A stretch of 64,000 nt of DNA from the NCBI RefSeq assembly GCF_000620625.1, contig NZ_JIAW01000001.1, forward strand, positions 558,001 to 622,000, given 5' to 3'. Below, piece after piece: positions 58,654 to 64,000 of the stretch. The first letter of the stretch is position 1. The number at the start of each line of letters is the position of its first letter. Below the pieces are notes generated by a model that was given only the letters and a program-made list of their open reading frames with translations, was not told where the DNA came from and ran no database searches. The position numbers and the translations under genes were made by a program. This stretch comes from Mycobacterium sp. URHB0044 (GTDB lineage Bacteria; Actinomycetota; Actinomycetes; Mycobacteriales; Mycobacteriaceae).

Positions 58654-59937
58654 ATGTCGCGTCTGGTCGCTAGCGCGCGAATCCTCAGGGCCGACAACGG
58701 CGCTGAGGTGACGTGCGAGGAGTTGCACCGGACCGGTGAGCGGCCCCTGGTGTGGACGCTCGACGAGCGCAAGCGACTAGTGGCCCGCCCGCTTACCGGC
58801 GCGACTTCCGGTGGACCTGAGGAGGCCTTCACGCTGCGGCTGGCTTCAGGGAGGGAGCTCGAGGCGACAGCAGACTGCGCGTTCATCACGCTCGGCGGGT
58901 GGACGCGACTCGACGAACTCGAAATCGGCGGCCGACTGGCTGTACCGCGCCGTGTGCCAGAACCCGTCGCCACGCAAGCCATGGTCAACGACGAAGTGAT
59001 CCTGCTGGCCCACATGATCGGCGACGGGTCATGCGTGAAGAGGCAGCCGATCCGCTACGCGAGCATCGACGAGCAGAGTCTCCTCGCCGTGACTAAGGCA
59101 GCCAAGCACTTTGGTGTCACGGCGATTCGCGACGACTATGCCGCGGCCAGGGTGACGACGCTCCGACTGCCGGCGCCGTTTCACTTGACACATGGAAAGA
59201 GGAATCCCATCGCGGCGTGGCTCGACGGCCTCGGTCTGTTCGGCAAGCGCAGCTATGACAAATTCGTGCCATCCGAAGTCTTCGCGGCACCGAAGGATCA
59301 GGTCGCGTTGTTCCTGCGGCATCTGTGGGCGACGGACGGCTGTGTTACCTGGGATGAAAAGCAGCGTCTCGGAAATGTGTACTACTCATCGACAAGCCGA
59401 CGTCTCGTCGACGACGTGAGGCAGTTACTGCTGCGGTTCGGTATCGCGTCGCGCCTCTACCGCGCTCCAAAGGCGGGCCACCGGGATTCGTGGCATCTAC
59501 GCGTCTTCGGGGCCGCGAACCAGACGCGTTTCTTTCGCGACATCGACGTGCACGGCGAGAAGTTCTTCGCCGTACGTGAGGTGCTGACCAACCTCTCGGG
59601 CGTCAAGGCAAACGAGAACGTCGACACGGTGCCACGAGAAGTGTGGGATGGCGTTCGGCAAGCGTTGTCTGATCAACGAATGACGCACCGTGCGTTCGCC
59701 GAAGCCATGCAGACCAAGTTCTGTGGCTCAACCATGTGGAAGCACTCGCCGAGTCGAACTCGACTCCACCGCGCGGCGGCCATCCTCGACGATCGCACGT
59801 TGCACGACCTGACCAACAACGACGTCTTCTGGGACAAGGTCGTCGAGATCACCAGCATCGGCGAACGCGACGTGTACGACGTTGCCGTCTCCGGCACGCA
59901 TAACCTTGTGGCGCAGGGCATCTCCGTGGGCGCCTAG
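58654..59937 (+). CDS. Free-standing homing endonuclease derived from a DnaB site-b intein
   Basis: 427-aa ORF, ATG 58654 with TAGGAG formed partly by the dnaB stop. Its length and motifs follow the M. tuberculosis-type DnaB intein: ILRADNGAEVT (block A), GWTRLDELEIGGRLAVPRR, LAGLIDADG motif 1 LLAHMIGDGS (residues 117-126, Asp124), motif 2 LFLRHLWATDG (219-229, Asp228), MWKHSPSR, and DVYDVAVSGTHNLVAQGIS near the end. Splicing residues are gone: the Cys1 position is Arg3, block B His is Cys75, and the terminal HisAsn/Ser is replaced by GlyAla-stop. It therefore should not splice but may still cut DNA. Confidence 0.9.
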   Translation: MSRLVASARILRADNGAEVTCEELHRTGERPLVWTLDERKRLVARPLTGATSGGPEEAFTLRLASGRELEATADCAFITLGGWTRLDELEIGGRLAVPRRVPEPVATQAMVNDEVILLAHMIGDGSCVKRQPIRYASIDEQSLLAVTKAAKHFGVTAIRDDYAAARVTTLRLPAPFHLTHGKRNPIAAWLDGLGLFGKRSYDKFVPSEVFAAPKDQVALFLRHLWATDGCVTWDEKQRLGNVYYSSTSRRLVDDVRQLLLRFGIASRLYRAPKAGHRDSWHLRVFGAANQTRFFRDIDVHGEKFFAVREVLTNLSGVKANENVDTVPREVWDGVRQALSDQRMTHRAFAEAMQTKFCGSTMWKHSPSRTRLHRAAAILDDRTLHDLTNNDVFWDKVVEITSIGERDVYDVAVSGTHNLVAQGISVGA

Positions 59938-59979
59938 CCTCCCCGAAGGGTGGCCCAGCTCGGGCTGAGGCTGAGGCAA

Positions 59980-60327
59980 TCAACCAGACTCGGCGATCCG
60001 GTCAGTAATGGCCTCGGCCGCTTTGCCGAGCTGGATCAGGTCGGCCTCCGTCAACGGTTCCACCACCAGTTCGCGCACCTTGGCGACGTGCAACGGGGCC
60101 GCGGCGGCGACCCGCCTCATTCCCGCCTTCGTGAGCTCGACCACGCACACCCTGCCATCGTCGGCGCAGACACGCTTGGTCGCCAACCCATCGTCCGCGA
60201 GCCGTCTGACTACGTGCGACAACCGCGACAACGAGGAGTTGGCACGGGCGGCGAGCTCCGACATCCGCAGCGTCCTGTCGTCGGCTTCCGCCAGATTCGC
60301 CAACACCAGGTACTCGAACGTCGTCAA
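59980..60327 (-). pseudogene. MarR family regulator, N-terminally truncated
   Basis: 115 codons from TTG 60327 (TTFEYLVLANLAEADDRTLRMSELAARANSS). HTH and wing are present (LSRLSHVVRRLADDGLATKR; DDGRVCVVEL). The usual first 30-40 residues are missing: ten upstream codons (RRDPYRTTG) still look like MarR, then a TAA. It may be a relic or a short functional form. Confidence 0.6.
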
Positions 60328-60330
60328 TCC

Positions 60331-60456
60331 GGTGGTGCGGTATGGATCGCGTCTGGATTACTCGCCACCGCACATCTTTTCATCGGTGGCACGAAACTGC
60401 TGAAGTCCAAGGAGCGCCTAGCGGAGAACGCCTCCACGGCTGGCGTCGTGGACTAG
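60331..60456 (+). pseudogene. DoxX-like membrane protein remnant
   Basis: A plus-strand frame reads GGAVWIASGLLATAHLFIGG then TKLLKSKERLAEN, a good match to the first helix and KLxxPKExLA motif of DoxX family proteins, then stops at 60454. No start codon or downstream helices remain. It abuts the truncated MarR gene head to head, suggesting one deletion damaged both. Confidence 0.5.
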
Positions 60457-61877
60457 TGGGGCTTGGTGCGCAACGAAGCCGTACGCGGCATCGCAACCAC
60501 TGCAACGGCCGTCACTGCGGTCACGATCAGTACACCGATGAACACCGCAGCCGAGCCCGATTGGATGGCCGCCGGGCCGACCGATTGAATGTCACCTGGG
60601 CCGAAGATCGAGTTCGCGATCGCACCGAAGATGGCGACGCCGACGGCACTACCCAGTGAACGGGCGAACATGTTGGTGCCCGTCACGACGCCGCGTTCGT
60701 TCCAGTCGACGCTGGACTGCGCGGCGATGAGCGTGGGTACCGCCAGAAGTCCCATGCCGGCGCCGATCACGAAGCACACCGCTGCTGCGACGGCGACGTT
60801 CGGCCGGTGTGCCATGGCCACCAGCGCCGATGCACCAGTGATCACCAGCGCGGCGCCCGCCAGAGCGGTGTTCTTGAAACCCCAGCGCAGATACAGCTTT
60901 CCGGCCACTGCAGCCGTTGCGGGCCAGCCGATCGTCAGTGCGGCCAGCGCAAGACCCGCGACGATGGGTCGCACGTGCAGTGCACCTTCGAGATAGGTGG
61001 GCACGTAGGAGGTCAGTCCCATCAGGATGGCGCCCACCCCCAGCGCGACGATAGTGGTCGCACACAGCAGCTGACGGGAGAACACCCACAGCGGCAAAAT
61101 CGGTTGGGTCGCCCGGCGCTCCACGACGACGAAAACGGCCAACAGCACCGCCCCCGCCGTGAACGCGCTGATGCTCTGCGCCGAGCCCCACGCCCAGGAC
61201 TGGCCGCCGCCGAGGACGGCCAAGATCAGCGACGTCATCGCCGCCGCCAATAGCAGCGCGCCAAGAACGTCGACCGACCGCTGCCGGTGGGTGACCATTT
61301 CGTGGAAGTGCCGATTGAACATCCACGCCGCCAGCAGGCATAACGGGACGTTGATGAGGAACAGGCCGCGCCAGATCCCCAGCTGTGAGAACACGCCGCC
61401 CAGCAACGGCCCCACCACCGACGACACGGCCCACACGCTGGCCAGGTAGCCCTGCACCTTGGCGCGTTCGGCCACCGTGTAGATGTCGCCGACGATCGTC
61501 ATCGCCGTGGGTTGCACCGCACCGGCGCCGAGGCCCTGTATCGCCCGAAACACGATCAGTGCCAGCATGTTCCACGCCGCGGCGCAGAGGATCGAACCCA
61601 CAAGGAACAGCGCGATTCCGAGCAGCATGATCGGTTTGCGGCCGAAGACGTCGGAGAGCTTCGCATAGATCGGCGTGGTAACCGCTTGTCCCAGAAGGTA
61701 TGCCGAGAACAGCCATGGGAACTGGTGGAAGCCGCCCAACTCGCCGACGATCGACGGAATGGCCGTCGCCAGCACCGTCGAATCGATGGCGACCAAACCG
61801 GTACTCAGCATGACCGAGATGAGCACCGGTCCCCGCTCCGACCGGAACCCGACCGCGGCGGTCGACGTCGAACTCAC
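60453..61877 (-). CDS. DHA2-type MFS drug exporter (EmrB/QacA family)
   Basis: 474-aa protein with about 14 membrane helices. The start GTG 61877 (VSSTSTAAVGFRSERGP) overlaps the stop of a small upstream ORF as GTGA. Motifs: AIDSTVLATAIPSIVGEL (motif D1), KLSDVFGRKPIMLLG (motif A), and VVGPLLGGVFSQLG (motif C of drug:H+ antiporters). A start at 62021 would add 48 unlikely residues. Probably exports hydrophobic drugs or lipids. Confidence 0.92.
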   Translation of the reverse strand: MSSTSTAAVGFRSERGPVLISVMLSTGLVAIDSTVLATAIPSIVGELGGFHQFPWLFSAYLLGQAVTTPIYAKLSDVFGRKPIMLLGIALFLVGSILCAAAWNMLALIVFRAIQGLGAGAVQPTAMTIVGDIYTVAERAKVQGYLASVWAVSSVVGPLLGGVFSQLGIWRGLFLINVPLCLLAAWMFNRHFHEMVTHRQRSVDVLGALLLAAAMTSLILAVLGGGQSWAWGSAQSISAFTAGAVLLAVFVVVERRATQPILPLWVFSRQLLCATTIVALGVGAILMGLTSYVPTYLEGALHVRPIVAGLALAALTIGWPATAAVAGKLYLRWGFKNTALAGAALVITGASALVAMAHRPNVAVAAAVCFVIGAGMGLLAVPTLIAAQSSVDWNERGVVTGTNMFARSLGSAVGVAIFGAIANSIFGPGDIQSVGPAAIQSGSAAVFIGVLIVTAVTAVAVVAMPRTASLRTKPH

Positions 61878-61969
61878 TGTGTCGGCGCGTCGATACTGGC
61901 CACCAGCGCGTCGCGTGTAGTCAGCTCGCAGTCCTGGCCGAGCTGCAGGGGATCGAATGCCCTGGTCAT
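61874..61969 (-). CDS. 31-codon ORF coupled to the MFS exporter
   Basis: ATG 61969, with a textbook AAGGAGG 6-7 bases upstream, opens a 31-residue ORF (MTRAFDPLQLG..., ending VASIDAPTQ). Its TGA overlaps the MFS GTG. The beginning resembles the N-terminus of old-yellow-enzyme-type oxidoreductases (FDPxxLG), so it may be the stub of a deleted gene now serving as a coupling leader. That resemblance is weak. Confidence 0.55.
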   Translation of the reverse strand: MTRAFDPLQLGQDCELTTRDALVASIDAPTQ

Positions 61970-62372
61970 GATGTCCTCCTTCATTGGCAGCTTCGATCTC
62001 GATGCAGCTACGCCGCAACAACTCGCTTCATCGTCGAAGCAATTCTGGGGCGTCGTGCGACCGTAGCCACATGCGTGGTGAGCGGCGGTGACCACATTCT
62101 CCCCGACGCCGGCGACGCGGTCGACCGCGTACTACGTCGCCTCAGCCGCCTCTGCGGTGATCAGAACGACAGGATCGCCCCCTTGCCAGGCGAACTGGTT
62201 GTACAAGGTGCGCCGCGCCACCCCGGCCTGCAGAGCATTCTCAAACATTACGTGCCGCGGCTGAGCAACACTCGCTTCCGGGACAGAGTGGGGACATGGC
62301 CTGCAGCCACACGCGCGCACCGAGAGCCACTCCGCTACGAGCGCACGGACGGACCGCTCGGATCGGAAGTCA
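61970..62372. other. Intergenic region with decayed sequence
   Basis: About 400 bp between the exporter leader and the next plus-strand ORFs. Apart from the tetR-like remnant on the minus strand (62192-62245) no intact gene is seen. Confidence 0.6.
62132..62320 (-). pseudogene. TetR-type regulator remnant
   Basis: A 62-codon minus-strand frame contains LQAGVARRTLYNQFA (62192-62245), a near-perfect TetR recognition helix. Flanking residues do not continue the family; one frame away after NQF the text reads SPGKGAILSF, resembling the usual F.SKEALL. The gene appears broken by frameshifts. It may once have controlled the exporter. Confidence 0.5.
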
Positions 62373-62579
62373 GTGGAGCCGTCAATCGTCGCGCAGACGG
62401 ACCACGGCGTGGAGGATTCGTTTGCCCCCGAGTGCCCGCAACTACGATACGCGAATTGCGATGTGCTGCTTCAGCGCCGTCCTACCCTCGATATATGGGA
62501 TGGATGGTGGCTTGATGCTGCGGAAGCGCTGGTGCTGGCCGATCTCTCGGCCGAAGAACAGGCCGATGCATCCCGATAG
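62373..62579 (+). CDS. Possible small ORF, 68 codons
   Basis: GTG/ATG-initiated frame (MEPSIVAQTDHGVEDSF...) ending WWLDAAEALVLADLSAEEQADASR. The end looks protein-like and overlaps the start of the next gene by 14 bp. It could be the tail of a degraded upstream gene. No homology recognised. Confidence 0.3.
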   Translation: MEPSIVAQTDHGVEDSFAPECPQLRYANCDVLLQRRPTLDIWDGWWLDAAEALVLADLSAEEQADASR

Positions 62580-63222
62580 CGGCGTCGTGGCGCTGACCCC
62601 CGTGGTGCTTCTCGGTGTCGACGGGCCAGATATCCCGAAGCGGCCTGCCTCGGGTGACGCGGCGGCGTGGACGAGGTGGCGGCAACGATTTTGGGCTGCG
62701 ATAGGCGTTGCGGCCGTCGATGTTCCAGACGGGATGCACATCGCCGTGCGTGCGATTCAGTCGGATCGGCTGCTCGACGCCGTCATCGACTATGCCGTCG
62801 AATGCGCCCATGAGAGTGGAGGATTCGCACCGTATACCGATGGCGGGGTTGTAGTGCAATACCGAGACGAGGTCATCGTGAGTCCCGACTGCAGTGATCT
62901 GGAGGAGGGATTGGACGATTGGCTCGCCGTGCTGCGCGGGCGCCCCGAAGTCTGGGCGACCGTCCACAACGGTCATCGAGTTGGGATGGCCCGGGTCGTC
63001 AACGATGTGATCGAGTTGCGGCTAGAGCAGCCGGTCGACGGCGATGCCATCCTGGGCCCGTTCGTCACCGTCCAGCTGCCACGGGACCCGGTCGCCGCCG
63101 CCGCCGAAGTCGCGATCAACGAACGCAACGAGTTCTCGAGGCGACTGGAATCCCGGCTGCGGCAGCGGGGGTGGCGTGATGCGCGAACCGTCGCGGCGAC
63201 CATCGCCGGTACTCAGGGGTGA
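62566..63222 (+). CDS. Hypothetical protein, 218 aa
   Basis: The start ATG 62566 (MHPDSGVVALTPVVLLG) is chosen because upstream in-frame sequence is low-quality. Acidic to neutral, no signal peptide or membrane helix. Notable stretches: WTRWRQRFWAAIGVAAVDVP, a Tyr-rich GGFAPYTDGGVVVQYRDE, and ELRLEQPVDGDAILGPFVTV. I do not recognise the family. It converges with the next gene with 10 bp between. Confidence 0.65.
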   Translation: MHPDSGVVALTPVVLLGVDGPDIPKRPASGDAAAWTRWRQRFWAAIGVAAVDVPDGMHIAVRAIQSDRLLDAVIDYAVECAHESGGFAPYTDGGVVVQYRDEVIVSPDCSDLEEGLDDWLAVLRGRPEVWATVHNGHRVGMARVVNDVIELRLEQPVDGDAILGPFVTVQLPRDPVAAAAEVAINERNEFSRRLESRLRQRGWRDARTVAATIAGTQG

Positions 63223-63232
63223 TGACACCGCG

Positions 63233-63865
63233 TCAGCACCAGCACCCGCCGAACGACGAGGTGTGTTCGTCGGTCTCGATCGACTCCTCGCGCACCACGG
63301 CGGACCCGCCCCGCGGGTCGAAGTGCAACACCGAGCTCACCGGGTCGTGCCGGATCCATACGGCCACCGACAGCGGATGCCCCGGACGGAAAATGTAGGA
63401 GACCAGTTCGATGTCGCCGGGCTTCCCGAGGCTGCGGACATCGGACACCGCCGCCCGTATCCGCTGCCCCGAAAGATCCGCCGCGGTGAACGCCGTCTCG
63501 CCCGCATGCAGGTCGGCGATCGAGTCCACGTCCTCCACCTCGCCGTCGCGCACCCAGTACTTGTGAAGCTGACCGTCAGCGGAGACGGCCTCAACCGAGA
63601 TCAGGTTGGACGTCACGTCCACGCGCCGCATCGGCAGGACGCCGAGCCGGGCGCGCACCACGTCCAGTTCCGCGTCCAGCCGTTGCGCGGAGAACAGGGG
63701 CTCGCTCGCGGCGCCGTTCAACGCCCGGCTGATCCGGCCCGGAACGTCTCCGACGACCACGACCACCGCCGCGATGGCCACGACGACCGACACGGTGACG
63801 GCCATCGCGTACTTGAGCCGATGATTCGGCCGAGACGCGTCCGGTTCGGTTCCCGTCGTGCTCAT
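63233..63865 (-). CDS. Hypothetical exported or membrane-anchored protein, 210 aa
   Basis: The start ATG 63865 (MSTTGTEPDASRPNHRL) is preferred to ATG 63883. One hydrophobic segment at about residues 20-40 (AMAVTVSVVVAIAAVVVVVG) acts as signal anchor. The rest is soluble (VDVTSNLISVEAVSADGQLHKYWV; VWIRHDPVSSVLHFDPRGGS) and the end is Cys-rich (FGGCWC). Family not recognised. Confidence 0.65.
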   Translation of the reverse strand: MSTTGTEPDASRPNHRLKYAMAVTVSVVVAIAAVVVVVGDVPGRISRALNGAASEPLFSAQRLDAELDVVRARLGVLPMRRVDVTSNLISVEAVSADGQLHKYWVRDGEVEDVDSIADLHAGETAFTAADLSGQRIRAAVSDVRSLGKPGDIELVSYIFRPGHPLSVAVWIRHDPVSSVLHFDPRGGSAVVREESIETDEHTSSFGGCWC

Positions 63866-64000
63866 GGAGGGATGGTTCCACATGCTCGTCGGGGACCTCC
63901 TCTTTGCGTCATGGAAATAGCTCCGCGTCGGGGCGGCGTGGCTCTATGCCGTCGGCTCAGACTGGCCGCTGTCGGCTGCGCGGCGATCGAACGACACGTC
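63866..64000. other. Right window edge, no gene seen
   Basis: 135 bp upstream of the last gene; it probably contains its promoter. Nothing else recognisable. Confidence 0.5.

Noticed and set aside
59180..59200. parS-like sequence near GTTTCACTTGACACATGG
   Set aside because: Too many mismatches to the 16-bp palindrome.
58654..59937. Second DnaB exon plus active intein, or a trans-splicing C-part of DnaB
   Set aside because: dnaB already has its complete C-terminus with a stop at 58645, no C-extein follows the ORF, and all splice residues are lost.
62296..62565. N-terminal 90-codon extension of the 218-aa hypothetical protein
   Set aside because: The extension runs over the decayed tetR region and another frame with better codon use; no motif supports it.

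Overview
This window is the replication-origin region of a fast-growing mycobacterium (Mycolicibacterium type). The base composition is high-GC with strongly GC-ending codons. The gene order gyrA-gyrB-dciA-recF-gnd-dnaN-oriC-dnaA-rpmH-rnpA-yidD-yidC-jag-rsmG-parA-parB, continuing through cwlM-trx-sigM-murJ-mutT4-pcnA and then the leuS-ino1-ponA1-rpsF-ssb-rpsR-rplI-dnaB block, is, as far as I recall, that of M. smegmatis. In M. tuberculosis the leuS-to-dnaB block lies on the other (gyrA) side of the origin. No rRNA, tRNA, CRISPR array or insertion sequence was seen.

Layout. 1-8.9 kb, minus strand: gyrA (5' part only), gyrB, dciA, recF, gnd, dnaN, oriC, dnaA. 9.4-15.8 kb, plus strand: rpmH to parB and an acetyltransferase-like gene, with two perfect parS sites inside rsmG and parA. 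15.8-27.1 kb, minus strand: cwlM, thioredoxin system, rsmA, sigM, murJ, a DUF6049 gene and mutT4, with one small secreted-protein gene placed opposite between sigM and rsmA. 27.2-34 kb: pcnA, an aspartate-repeat protein, a secreted peptide gene, a TIGR03084-type gene, an MFS gene, yqgE, a small membrane protein and mtc28. 34-48.9 kb: leuS, an SDR, glucosylglycerate hydrolase, regulators, an amino-acid ABC importer, an F420-type oxidoreductase, phoX, a hydrolase, ino1 and padR. 49-60 kb: ponA1 and neighbours, the rpsF-ssb-rpsR-rplI operon and dnaB. 60-64 kb: accessory and partly decayed genes (truncated marR, doxX and tetR remnants, a DHA2 exporter, two unknown proteins).

The most unusual locus is dnaB. 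It carries a 142-residue class-3-like mini-intein inside the Walker A motif. Its last ~95 codons have a codon usage unlike the rest of the gene, and eight bases after its stop lies a 427-codon ORF that is a former DnaB site-b intein. In that ORF the residues needed for splicing are lost, but both LAGLIDADG motifs look intact. The recoded stretch covers the place where that intein normally inserts (RESG/SIEQ). The arrangement reads like a natural homing element that carries a cleavage-resistant rescue copy of the end of an essential gene.

A second theme is chains of tiny coupled ORFs. Between parA and parB, four 32-bp tandem repeats each encode an 11-residue peptide whose TGA overlaps the next ATG, so the parA-to-parB reading chain is unbroken. 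A 35-bp repeat with the same logic follows the TIGR03084-type gene. Other points: interlocked palindromes between leuS and its convergent neighbour, a 31-codon leader coupled to an exporter, and DnaA boxes at oriC and the dnaA promoter.
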